The translations under genes were made by a program, and so were the position numbers. Shown here one piece after another: positions 54,001 through 64,000 of a DNA stretch of 64,000 nt. The notes beneath the pieces are model-generated. The model worked only from the letters and a program-made list of their open reading frames with translations. It did no database searches and had not been told where the DNA came from. The stretch covers positions 558,001 through 622,000 of the forward strand of contig MQVO02000007.1 in assembly GCA_001986395.2 (NCBI GenBank), in the 5' to 3' direction. Each line of letters starts with the position of its first letter. Positions within the stretch are counted from its first letter, which is position 1. The stretch comes from Irpex lacteus (taxonomy: Eukaryota; Basidiomycota; Agaricomycetes; Polyporales; Irpicaceae).

Positions 54001-54196
54001 ATCGTCATCTCTCACGACGAGCGGTTCATTACTACTGTCGCTGAGCAGCTGTGGGTGTGCGCGGATGGTACTTTCACGAAGTTCAAGGGCGACGTACAGG
54101 CATACAAGGTATGCGTAACTTTGGGCAATATGACTACGACTATACTGATGACCTTTGTAGAGTCTTATTGTCAGCAACGTCAAGGCCAAGCCTTAA
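51057..54196 (+). CDS. GCN20: ABC-F ATPase, GCN20/ABCF3 type
   Basis: Starts at the ATG at 51057 ([20 protein letters not shown]) and ends VKAKP-stop at 54194-54196. Gcn20 works with Gcn1 at the ribosome to activate the Gcn2 kinase on amino-acid starvation. No membrane domain is present; there are two ATP-binding cassettes. First: Walker [10 protein letters not shown], signature [17 protein letters not shown], Walker [11 protein letters not shown] followed by [10 protein letters not shown] across an intron. Linker helix: [20 protein letters not shown]. Second: Walker [10 protein letters not shown], signature [16 protein letters not shown], Walker [14 protein letters not shown], and the SHDERF switch. 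The N-terminal helical domain before the first cassette fits ABCF3/Gcn20 rather than Arb1. About a dozen short introns. All catalytic residues are intact. Confidence 0.9.
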
Positions 54197-54462
54197 GTTG
54201 CTTGATCGTGGCATCTACTGCAACTCTGTATCGTTAAGTAAAGCATTCACTGTATTACTACACACTCAATGCTACACCCGTTATCAAAGTGTGCGAAAAC
54301 ATAACCGTGATCTAAATCCCCTAAGAAAATCTACGAGTTCCATGGTTTGTACTTCAATCTACTCGAATCTATGTCTACCTGAGATATCAATGTAAATTCT
54401 AACCCAAGTCCAGCACCTAAAATAGAGATTATAACTTGCAACCCAAATATAAACCAATCCCC
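54197..54462. other. Convergent intergenic region
   Basis: About 265 bp between the ABC-F stop and the methyltransferase stop, AT-rich, presumably the two 3' ends. Nothing else seen. Confidence 0.5.
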
Positions 54463-55722
54463 TCAAACCCAAGAAATGACATAATGAATGTATTCCACCT
54501 CGCGTTTATCATCCGCCCAAACAGCGTCCTCGCACAGGATGATCTCTTTCGCCGTTATAGCGAGTGTGTACGCGTCCTCGGGAGATGCGTCGTCCGGAGG
54601 TGAGTCCCATCCTGCTCGGACGGAGGGCGCGAAGGGGAAGGCCTGCTCTACGCTCTCAGCTTCTGTGGTGTGTGTTGTACGGAAGGGTATTACGAGGTGG
54701 AAGCGGGGATGCGTGGAGGGTGCAATTGTCGACGTTTCGGTGGGAAGGGGAACTTCGAGGGAGGACAAGGATGGCTTGCGGAGGAACTTCTCTATGCATG
54801 TCTTGATCCATAGAGCGTGATCAAGCTCGTAGACCACGTCTGCGCCGTATATTACGTCGAAAGGCTCGTCAAAAGGGGTTGATGGTGGGTCTGATGGGTT
54901 CGACCAGTCCAGGAAGTGCGAAGAGATCGTGACTGGTTGTACGTGCGAAGAGACGGGGAAGTTGTCGGCGATGTTCTTCTCTAAGTTTTCGAGCACTGCT
55001 GAGTGGAAGTCTGTTGCGAATATCGTTGCAGGTGTGCCAGTCGCTGATAACAGCTTCGCAGTGGCAAGGCTGACAAGTCCAGTTCCAGCTCCAAGCTCCA
55101 ATATTCGGGGTGCTTTTGTACTTGAAGCCGTTAATCCAAAATGTTGCGGGGACTGCGTGATCATTTCAGCGAGGAGACATGCCCCGCCCCAGGTTTGTGC
55201 GCCAACGGACGAGTAATCCTGGTTATTGAGAGGGAGGTCAGTGACTTGAATCTTGATGGTTGAGAAATTTGTGGTCGGAGGACAGGTGAAGACGAAGGTT
55301 CGTGACCGTGTGCCGGCCGAAGCAGGTCCAGCGCAGATCGCCAGTAAACGAGAAGCTTGCTTGATAACTGCTTCCACTTCGTCAATGTCCTCTTCTAAAA
55401 GCAGTGCTCGTGACACAAGTGCGGTTAACCATCGTACGGCGTATGCTCTCTCAAAGGAGTCAGCACGGACGGCGGTGAGGCTTGCCTCTGCCTGAATTTG
55501 AAGAGGTTTAAGCCGTCGACGTGGCGAACATGGCGAGCGTGGCCGGGCTCCTGAGCGCAGAGGACAAGATCGTCGGTCTATGACACGGCTGCCATGAATT
55601 TCGGGATTGTATAGAAGAGTCAGGTATTGAATTGCGTCCACGAGATCTATGATTGAACAAGATTTGATCTTGCTAATAGAAGGAAGGTGGGCCGTGGGAG
55701 GTCCCAGGATTGGGACGGTCAT
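54463..55722 (-). CDS. Class I methyltransferase (METTL16-fold / EFM3-FAM86-like)
   Basis: A single-exon gene of 419 residues, ATG at 55722, stop at 54463. It contains a seven-strand methyltransferase fold: motif I LELGAGTGLVSLATAK, a post-I acidic turn in TIFATDFHSAVLENLEKN, motif IV with FDVIYGADVVYELDH, and a pre-motif region QDYSSVGAQTWGGACLLAEM typical of the lysine-methyltransferase branch (Methyltransf_16). The N-terminal helical part with LLYNPEIHGSRVIDRR resembles FAM86/Efm3, which methylate elongation factor 2, but I would not name it more closely. It is probably cytosolic. It is one of few intronless genes in the window. Start chosen as the first ATG in a frame that is open to the N-terminus. 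Confidence 0.82.
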   Translation of the reverse strand: MTVPILGPPTAHLPSISKIKSCSIIDLVDAIQYLTLLYNPEIHGSRVIDRRSCPLRSGARPRSPCSPRRRLKPLQIQAEASLTAVRADSFERAYAVRWLTALVSRALLLEEDIDEVEAVIKQASRLLAICAGPASAGTRSRTFVFTCPPTTNFSTIKIQVTDLPLNNQDYSSVGAQTWGGACLLAEMITQSPQHFGLTASSTKAPRILELGAGTGLVSLATAKLLSATGTPATIFATDFHSAVLENLEKNIADNFPVSSHVQPVTISSHFLDWSNPSDPPSTPFDEPFDVIYGADVVYELDHALWIKTCIEKFLRKPSLSSLEVPLPTETSTIAPSTHPRFHLVIPFRTTHTTEAESVEQAFPFAPSVRAGWDSPPDDASPEDAYTLAITAKEIILCEDAVWADDKREVEYIHYVISWV

Positions 55723-56340
55723 GTGCCACCTGTTGGGAGAAATTCAACGTACGTGAGCTTTGATGTTGTTCATGTTCTGGAGAGCGTGCATGATGATTAG
55801 ACCAGGGCTTACTTGTGCGATAAGTCGTGACCAAGCCTCACAATCTTACGGTGCGGCTTTGGCCGAGATCATGTTGGTGAAGCGCCTTTACTGCCTAAAA
55901 AGGCAGTCAAAACGTTGTGGCGCGTACATCGTCGCCGTGACTGCAAAGGGATTACGGAATCTTCCCCCAGAAGGTTCTTGACCTAATTGCATGGAACCAT
56001 GGATATTTTTACGAGAGTCAGAGCTGAAGGTGGTAGCAACCTATGAGCCAATTATTTAGACGCCGAGCTCGTTGAGAGTAAGGAAACGTGTGGCGGATAG
56101 TGTTGCTGGGAGCTGTGGCCACAAATAACACAAATTTATGGTCCTCAATTTTTTGCTGCTAAGTATTTGTGCGAGAAAGGCTCTCACCTCTGTTAATGAG
56201 CATTCAAGCAAGTGAACTGGTCACGTGACGGTTCGTCGTAACGCGGTTCGACGCGTTTGGGCGCTGTCACGCCTGCGATTTGTTGAACCGTGACTGTGTC
56301 GACGAGCGACCTCCTCTCGTCATCGTCAAGAACAGCGACC
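55723..56340. promoter_or_regulatory. Divergent promoter region, methyltransferase and TOP2
   Basis: About 620 bp. It contains the palindrome GTCACGTGAC at 56220-56229, about 110 bp upstream of the TOP2 start, a possible bHLH or Cbf1-type site. A short hairpin, actgcct-aaaa-aggcagt, lies at about 55888-55906. Confidence 0.55.
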
Positions 56341-59300
56341 ATGAGCGACTCAGAAGGTGAAGTCTTCAACTTCGACGTCTCTGACTCCGAGTCGGACGAC
56401 TACGCACCCGCCCCCAAGAAGACAGCGAAGGCGGCACCCAAGAAAGCCGCATCCAAGCCCGCAACCAAGCCTGCTCCCAAAGCAGCAGCGAAGACGACGG
56501 CCAAGACCACGAAGAAGAAGACTGTGGCGGACAAGGAGAACGATGCGAGCGACGTTGAGCCCTCTTCCGACGACGACGATGCGTTTGGCCCGAGCAAGCT
56601 TCCCCCTGCAAAGAAGAAGACCGCGTCCGAAACATACCAGAAGGCAAGTATGCTATTGACACGCATATATGTTGACAATTCTACGTTGAAGCATATACTC
56701 ACAAAATCTACAGCTCTCACAACTGGAGCATATCCTGAAACGACCGGATTCATACATTGGAAGTGTAGAGAAGATTACCCAACACATGTGGGTCTGGGAC
56801 CAAGAGAACAAGCGTATGGTCAACAAGGAGATCACGTACGTACCGGGTTTCTTCAAGATTGTGGACGAAATTTTAGTCAACGCCGCTGACAACAAGGTAT
56901 GCTGTACATTCTCGCGTTGTAACATCCGAGGCTCATGTTATGCATAGATCAACGACCCCAACATGGACACAGTCAAAGTGACCATCGACCCAGAGGAAAA
57001 CACGATATCCGTCTACAACAACGGTCGCGGTATCCCTATTGAGATGCATTCGCGCGAGAAGATCTACATCCCGGAGCTCATCTTCGGCCACCTCCTTTCC
57101 TCAAGCAACTATGACGACGACGAAAAGAAGCTCACTGGTGGCCGTAACGGTTACGGAGCGAAGCTCACAAACATCTACTCCACCGAGTTCACGGTCGACA
57201 CCGCTGACAAGGGTACGCAGCAGCGATACGTGCAGACCTGGACGAACAACATGGGGAAGATGGGGAAGGCCAAGATCACGAAGAACGCGCGAGACGAGTA
57301 CACCCGCGTGACGTTCAAACCTGATTTGAAGCGGTTCGGTATGGACAGCATCGACGAGGACACGCTCGCGCTCTTGCAGAAGCGTGTGTACGATCTGGCC
57401 GGCACGACGAAGAACGTCAAGGTCTTCTTGAACGACGAGCGCATCAAGATCAAGGGGTTCAAGCAGTACGTCGAGTTGTACTTGAATTCTGCGGCGGAGA
57501 AGGCGGCGGAGGAGTCTGGTGGCGCTGCGCAGGCAAAGCCGACAATGATCTACGAGAGCATTGGCGACCGTTGGGAGATCGCTTTCGCAGTCTCGGACGG
57601 CCAGTTCCAGCATGTTGCTTTTGCGAACTCTATTGCGACGATAAAGGGCGGTACACACGTTACTGCTATCGCGGACCAGGTCGCGAAGAACCTCTTGACG
57701 TCCATCCAGAAGAAGAACAGGGGCGCCCAGGTCAAGCCTGCGCATATCAAGAGCCATATGTGGATCTTCGTGAACGCACTCATTGAGAATCCGACGTTTG
57801 ACAGTCAGACGAAGGAGACTCTTACGCTGCCGGCGAGCAAATTTGGAACGAAGCCTACTCTCTCAGAGGAGTTTATGAAGAAAGGTCTGTTCGCAGTCAC
57901 TCAATATCGCATTTCCATAATATGCTGACCCCCTGATAGTTCAGAAATCCTCCATCATCGACGAAATTCTCAACTGGGCCAATCGCAAGGCCGACAAGGA
58001 GCTCAAGAAGACAGACGGTAAAGGGCGTAACAGGTACGGAACCTCGTCCTTGATCTGCTTTGTGCCTCATTAACCGTACTTTCGCAGGCTGAAAGGTCTC
58101 CCCAAGCTCTCCGACGCCAACAACGCAGGCACCAAGAAGGCTGCAGACTGTACACTCATCCTGACCGAAGGTGACTCCGCCAAGTCTCTCGCTGTCGCAG
58201 GTCTCAGCGTCATCGGTCGCGACAACTACGGCGTGTTCCCGCTTCGTGGTAAACTCCTCAATGTGCGAGACGCGAAGCACGACCAGATTATGAAGAACGA
58301 GGAGATTCAGAATATTAAGAAGATTCTTGGGTTGCAGCATAATAAGGATTATAAGGATACGAAGGATCTGAGGTATGGCCAGATTATGATCATGACGGAT
58401 CAGGTACGTGCTTTCTTACATTAAGATGGATTGTGACGGGCTGATGTGGCGTTACAGGATCACGATGGGTCCCATATCAAGGGTCTTATTATCAACTACT
58501 TGGATCATTTCTATCCGTCTTTGCTCAAAGTTCCGAAGTTCCTTGTGGAGTTCGTCACGCCCATCGTTAGGGTTAGTGCAGTGTTTCCTCTTCTTCTGTC
58601 CACCGACTGAACCTACGATCATATAGGTGACGAAAGGCAGAGAGAAGATCAACTTCTTCACCATCCCTGAGTACGAAACGTGGCTCGAGAATACTCCCGA
58701 CGCTCACAAATGGAAGTCAAAGTACTACAAGGTACAGTATGTCGCTTTATTAGAGGAGTAGTTGCTGATCTGTAGTCGCAGGGTCTGGGTACGAGCAAGG
58801 ATGAGGATGCGCGCGAGTATTTCAACGCCATGGGGAAGCATATGATCCCTTTCGGTACGATGAAGGACGGTGAACGTGAATTGATCGAGCTGGCTTTCAG
58901 CAAGAAGAAGGCCGACGAGCGTAAGGAGTGGTTGCGCAAACTCGAGGTTAGCTTCCTTGCGAGTACAAACGTACTAAATGGCTGATCTTCGAGTATTAGC
59001 CTGGCACGTTCTTGAACCACAACACACGGGAGATCAGTGTGGAGGAGTTTATCAACAAGGAGCTTATCCTGTTCTCGTACGCGGATAACGTGCGGTCTAT
59101 TCCGTCTGTTGCCGATGGTCTCAAGCCTGGTCAACGAAAGGTGATCTGGGGTTGCTTCAAGCGTAAGCTCAAGAGCGAAATTAAGGTACGTCTCATTGAT
59201 CTCGTAATCCTCTACCCTCACAAATACTTGTGTGCAGGTCGCCCAACTAGTTGGCTATATTTCCGAAAAGGCAGCGTATCACCACGGCGAGCAAAGTTTG

Positions 59301-61752
59301 ATGATGACCATCGTCAACTTGGCGCAAGACTACATCGGCAGTAACAACATCAACTTGCTCATGCCGAATGGTCAATTCGGTACTCGTGATCAGGGCGGTA
59401 AAGATCATGCCTCTGCGAGGTATATCTTCACCGAGCCGTCGTTGATGGCCCGTACACTGTTCCATCCTGGCGACGATCCTCTCCTTAACTACTTGAAGGA
59501 TGATACGTTGGACATTGAACCCGAGTGGTATATGCCCGTCATTCCTATGATCCTCGTCAACGGTGCTGAGGGTATCGGTACTGGTATGTATATCCTGTGG
59601 TCTTAATCTTGAACAGGGCTAACAAGACATGTAGGTTGGAGTACGAACATTCCTTGCTATAACCCTGTCGACATCGTCAACAACATTCGTCATCTCATGG
59701 CCAACGAGGAGCAGGAGACTATGCTCCCTTGGTGGCGCGGCTTCAGGGGTACTATCAAGAAGGTCGGTGACCATAAGTACGACGTTACCGGTATCATCAG
59801 CAAGATAGACGATACGACGGTCGAGATTACGGAGTTGCCAATCCATAGGTGGACCCAGAACTACAAGGTCGAGCTTGAGGCCATGATCGGCGAGAAGGGT
59901 GATGGTCCCGTCAAGGTATGTTTTTAGACCACTACTTCCTGGATGCGGTGTACTGACTTTACTGCATTAGGACTACAAGGAATATCACGACAACATGAAC
60001 GTCCACTTCGTCGTGACTCTAGACGAGAAGAGCATGATCAAGGCGGAGGAGCAGGGCTTCCACGAGTTCTTCAAGCTGACGAGCAAGATTAACACTAGCA
60101 ACATGATGGCGTTCGACTTCGACGGCAAGATTAAGAAGTACAACTCGCCGGAGGAGATCATCGAGGACTTCTACCCCGTCAGACTGGCGTGGTATCAGAA
60201 GCGCAAGGTATGCTCTTCCTTCTTGTACACCAGTGTTGGATCTCATTTCAACTCTACTAGGACTGGCAAGCTGAGCAGCTTCAACTTGAGCTCGAGAGGC
60301 TGAACAACCAAGCACGATTCATTGCGATGATCGTTAGCAAGGAGCTGTCCGTTTCAGGTCGTAAGAAGGTTGACATCGTAGCTGAGCTGCGGAAGAGAGA
60401 CTTCCGGCCCTTCCCTAAGATCGCGAAAGCGAAGTCAGCTGGTGAGACGGAGGAAGTCGTTGAAGAGGACGAGGAGGACGAGGAAGAGAAGTTAGGCAAG
60501 GGTGTCAACGACTATGACTACCTGCTCCAGATGGCCATCTCGAGTCTCACAAAGGAGAAGGTGCGGAAAACGTTTTGGGTCACGCCGAAACTCGCTCACT
60601 GATTTCCTACAGATTGAGAGACTCAAGAAGCAAGCGAATGACAAGGAAGCTGAGCTTCTTGCGCTGCTGGAGCTGACTCCGATTCAGATGTGGAACACTG
60701 ATCTCGACAAGTTCCTCGAGGCATGGGATGTAAGTATCGCTGCTGGCTTGTTCACTACGTTGTTTCTCACCCTCCATTAGGCCTCTTACACCGATTGGGA
60801 ATCGAAAGCGATTGAGCCTGGTACAGTCGCCAAGAAGGGCAAACGCAAGCAGGCGACTCTCGCTGCGATGATGCGCAAGGTAGCAAAGAAAACTGGGTCC
60901 GATGTTGACGATGACGACTACGACTTCAAGCCCAAAGCGGCGTCGAAGACAAAGAAGCCAGAGTCTAAACCCGCGAAGAAGCCAACAGCTGTCGTGCCAT
61001 CGGGCTCGAACGTCAAGATCAAGAAGGACGAGAGTGATAGCGACGATGATGCTTACTTGAAGCCTGCTCCTAAGAAAGCCGCCCCTGCCAGGAAAGCTCC
61101 CGCCAAGATCAAGTCCGACGAAGACTCTGACTTTGAGATGGTGAAGTCCAAGCCTGCGCCTGCGAAGAAGAAGCCGGTCATACCAGATGATAGTGACTCT
61201 GATATCGTAGTTGTTGAGTCTACCGCAACGAACGGCAAAGGGAAAGGGAAGGCCGCTGCTGCATCCAAACGCAAGAGGTACGTTCCAATCCCAAATTGTG
61301 ACTCTGAGGTATTGTGCTCATTTTATTCAAGTCCGGATGTCGACGATGGCTCAGACGACGACCTTGCTATCAAACCTGCCAAGAAGAAGAAAACCGTCAA
61401 AGACGAATCCGACGACGAGCCTGCGGCGAAGCCAGCCAAGAAAGCCACCAACGGGAAAGCCCTCACCGACTTCTTCGACAAAGTGCCAGCGGGGAAGCCT
61501 GCGGCGCGGAAAGTGTCAGGGTCAGGCCAGACGTCCAAGGCTAAGGCTCCCGCGAAGAAAGCCGCTGCGAAGAAGGTCGTGCAGAGTGACGATGAAGACG
61601 ACGATATCTCTATGGACGACGTCCCGCCGCCGCCGCCCAAACGCACCGAAGCACCAAGACGAGCAGCTCGGGCCGCACCTAAGACGTACATCGATATCTC
61701 TGAGGACGACGATGGCGGAAAGTCTGGCTCCGAGTTTGAGGACTACGACTAG
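56341..61752 (+). CDS. TOP2: DNA topoisomerase II
   Basis: Starts at the ATG at 56341 (MSDSEGEVFNFDVSDSESDD); a longer frame upstream lacks an ATG. It ends EFEDYD-stop at 61752. The enzyme passes one DNA duplex through another, needed in replication and chromosome segregation. In order: acidic and Lys/Ala/Pro-rich N-terminus, GHKL ATPase start LSQLEHILKRPDSYIGSVE, ATP-lid NGRGIPIE and GGRNGYGAKL, transducer, TOPRIM with LTEGDSAKSLAVAGLSV and LRGKLLNVRDA, and the winged-helix domain with the catalytic Tyr in SARYIFTEPS (codon near 59421). The C-terminus is long, Lys/Asp/Glu/Pro/Ala-rich, with NLS-like stretches. Intron 1 (56644-56713) has a GC donor (gcaagt), required to keep KLSQLEH in frame. 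Many short introns follow. All key motifs are present. Confidence 0.95.
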
Positions 61753-62078
61753 TTGACTCTTCCTTTTCGTTTCCCTTTTCAAGTTTCGCGCATCGCTACA
61801 TACGTTCCATAATTTTATTGTCGCCCGCTTTCTTGTGTTCAATCGAACTCTTCGTACTCCCTCCTTCAACGATCTTCTTTCTCGCTGTGACATATGTATT
61901 CGCCATTCAGTACTGAAGATATACCATTTGTAACCTACCAAGCATCTGTTATTCGAATATGACCTAGCATTCCACGTCCCTCATTACCCATCTACTTGGT
62001 TCGAGCAGTGGATTAAGCGATATTATTAGGGCAGCAGTGTATGCAACTAAACGAGCAACCAACGACTGATAACGTAGT
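61753..62078. other. Convergent intergenic region
   Basis: About 325 bp between the TOP2 stop and the mL38 stop. Presumably the two 3' untranslated regions; no repeat or open frame of interest. Confidence 0.5.
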
Positions 62079-63656
62079 CTAAACGTATTTGGGGGTCTCC
62101 TTGAACTCGACGTAAGGATCCGGCTTGGGCATTCGTCCAAACACGGGCTCCTCGATTTCTAGAGCAAAGAATTGTATTAGTCCAATGTAAAGAAAAAAGA
62201 GAGAGAGTATGCTTACTGAGCGTGTGCTCGTAGATGTGCGACACCGTTGGGTCCCAGATTTCACGCCACATGTGTACACCACCACCGTTGGCGCCATTAA
62301 GACCGTGCTTCTCTGAGAAGGCACGCAGGTCGAAGCCTAGGCGCTCAGCATCTGTCGGCACAGGGATTTTGATTTCCTCGGTAGGAGATTGTTGTGGCAG
62401 CAGAACGACGACGTATCGGTGGTATGGCGTGCCACGCTGAGGATGAGGGGGGATGTATGGGGTGTGGGTGGTTGGGAGAACAATCTCGGAAGACGAGGAG
62501 CTGAGGCTGATGTTTGGCCTGCAAAAGGGAGTGAGTACGTAAACGTTGTATGATGACGTTGTACTTACTGCATCCAATGCAAGTAATTTTGGAACGAAGC
62601 ATTCTCCGGGTCAGGAACGTCTAGATGAAGTTTAATATACGGGTACGGAATACTTGCACAAATTCACTGACCCAGATCAACCATTACTAGCGTATACAGC
62701 CGAGGCTCCGGGTGGAAAACGGACACATAAACGTGCGGCGGTTCGCGTGTCTATAGTCATGTAAACTTGAGAGTCTGATAAGTAAGTAATTCCACACACC
62801 TGCTCTGGTAGCAAGTAAACACCTGGTTCAACCTTCTCGAGTTTACCCTTAGTGCGTGACCGGCGGACAGGATCCTCAGGCGGTGCTTCTGGGAAGTTGA
62901 GACGAAGGTCTATCGACGGGTGTAAGGAGGGCAGCAAATCCGGAACAACATTCATTTGGTGGATACGTTCCATCTGGACAGAGCTGTAAGACAGAATACG
63001 AGGTTGTATGAAAGTCATACACACCAATAAGTCAAGGGCTCCGTCTTCGCGCCACCGCTGTTCTAGCAGGTGACGGTACACGGGCTTGGACAAGTCCGCT
63101 GGGTAGTGTTAGTTAGTATACACCAGTATAAAGTGATATGACACATACCCAGACCGTTACGGGCCTTCCATCTCACAGAGGGGAGGTTAATTTCACTCTG
63201 CACCTCTAATATGCCAATCTTTTCCTTAACTCTCTCCGCCTTCTCTGGGAACAACTTTCCCGACTCAAGCTTCGCCTTCAGACCATCCAGTTCCTGCTTC
63301 AAGTTCACGGAATCTTGCTTGATATAGTTCACTGCCAAGTCATACACAGGCAGGACACCACGGCCTAGAGGTCGCATGTACTGGCGAGGTCTCTCCAGAG
63401 TGATAGAAGGACGGTGTGTCTTGAAACGGCGCCGACGTCCCTGAGTTACTTCTCCTGCGGGCGAAGCTTCTGTGGTGGAGGAACTCCCAGCATTTTTCGT
63501 TGGAGGAACAGAGGTAGTGGTCTCTGCCTTTGCAGTCGCTGTCTGTGCTGGCGGCGGTGGTGGAGGGGTTGAGGACTTCGCAGCTTCCAATGTTGCGTTC
63601 GCACGCGCCAGTAACGGCGTGCATTTGCTGGCCGGCAGTCTACGGAGAGTCAACAT
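62079..63656 (-). CDS. MRPL35: Mitochondrial ribosomal protein mL38 (yeast Mrpl35)
   Basis: Starts at the ATG at 63656 (MLTLRRLPASKCTPLLARAN) and ends KETPKYV-stop at 62079-62081. It is a large-subunit mitochondrial ribosomal protein with a phosphatidylethanolamine-binding (PEBP) fold. The N-terminus is Arg-rich with no early acidic residues, fitting a mitochondrial presequence, and is followed by a Pro/Ala/Thr linker. The middle has ERPRQYMRPLGRGVLPVYDL, a charged coiled segment and KARNGLADLSKPVYRHLLEQ; the PEBP part has YTLVMVDLDVPDPENASFQN followed by YLHWMQPNISLS, and the ribosome-facing C-terminus has HMWREIWDPTVSHIYEHTLK. Introns are short. The gene diverges from the right-edge frame and shares with it a region that includes TCACGTGA at 63742-63749. 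Confidence 0.88.
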
Positions 63657-63876
63657 AGCTCGCGAGTCCCGACGACGACGTTGAGCAGCAGTCGAGGACT
63701 AACCCGCCCACTGGCGGGGCGCGCCTGAATTTCTCGGATGATCACGTGAAAGGCGCATCAGTAGTCTAGCGCCCCGCCGCCCTATTTAGACGGATCAAAG
63801 CTTTGTGCCAGTTTGTGGCGTTCCGCCATGATAAGTAACTTCACAGACTTCACTCCTCCTTGTTTGCAGCAGTGGT
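63657..63876. promoter_or_regulatory. Promoter region upstream of mL38
   Basis: About 220 bp with a palindromic TCACGTGA at 63742-63749, which lies about 90 bp upstream of the mL38 ATG, and a TATA-like ctatttaga just after it. Confidence 0.45.
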
Positions 63877-64000
63877 ATGGGCATAAGTAAGACTTCGCTG
63901 TTATAGTTTGAACATCTCATGAGCTTATCTACAACTAATTGCCTCTCTGACATAGATGACCAACTTGTGCTTGGCACAAAAGCTGCCAACAGTCTCAGGC
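63877..64000 (+). CDS. Possible first exons of a gene cut by the right edge
   Basis: ATG at 63877 gives MGI, followed by a GT-AG intron from 63887 to about 63954 and then an in-frame segment NDQLVLGTKAANSLR to the edge. The junction keeps the frame. The alternative upstream ATG (63828) reads into a stop after the same intron. Only about 20 codons are visible, so the identity is unknown and the call is weak. Confidence 0.3.

Noticed and set aside
55888..55906. Short hairpin as a small RNA or terminator
   Set aside because: A 7-bp stem is expected by chance at this scale, and bacterial-type terminators do not apply here.

Overview
The window is nuclear DNA of a filamentous basidiomycete, most likely an agaricomycete. 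Genes are dense and on both strands. They are split by many short introns (about 45-70 nt) with GT-AG or, twice, GC-AG ends. The proteins are fungal housekeeping proteins plus a multi-pass membrane family typical of mushroom-forming fungi. There are no operons, tRNA genes or rRNA genes that I can support, and no prokaryotic or CRISPR features.

Layout, left to right: a partial single-pass membrane protein (1-1281, -), a 111-residue unknown (-), repeat copy 1 with a nonsense-mutated gene (about 4050-8095, +), an FAD-dependent oxidoreductase (+), an amidase (-), a MITE-like element (13775-14054), a low-complexity protein with a conserved C-terminus (+), a QDE-1-type RNA-dependent RNA polymerase (-), BCP1 (+), VPS35 (-), RPB1 (-), VPS27 (+), a Sel1-repeat protein (+), repeat copy 2 with the intact gene (about 39490-43715, -), two tandem paralogous membrane proteins (-), proline dehydrogenase (-), an ABC-F ATPase of the GCN20 type (+), a class I methyltransferase (-), DNA topoisomerase II (+), mitochondrial ribosomal protein mL38 (-), and the start of a possible gene at the right edge.

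Functional themes: endosomal sorting is represented twice (VPS27 of ESCRT-0 and VPS35 of retromer), next to core transcription (RPB1), chromosome topology (TOP2), RNA silencing (RdRP), translation control (ABC-F, BCP1, mL38) and nitrogen or amino-acid catabolism (amidase, proline dehydrogenase). These are mostly independent genes that share divergent promoters; I see no metabolic cluster.

The most unusual structure is a pair of about 4-kb repeats in inverted orientation, 31 kb apart, bracketing the region from the oxidoreductase to the Sel1 protein. Each carries a promoter, a four-exon gene of unknown family and about 2 kb of transposon-like, tandemly repeated non-coding DNA with a strong hairpin. 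Copy 2 is intact; copy 1 has a premature TAG. Other notable points are an in-frame stop in VPS27 that cuts off a clathrin-box tail, 9-nt and 3-nt candidate microexons inside the RPB1 CTD, two GC-AG introns, and a perfect 20-bp palindrome between proline dehydrogenase and the ABC-F gene. Exon boundaries are read by eye and not supported by transcripts.
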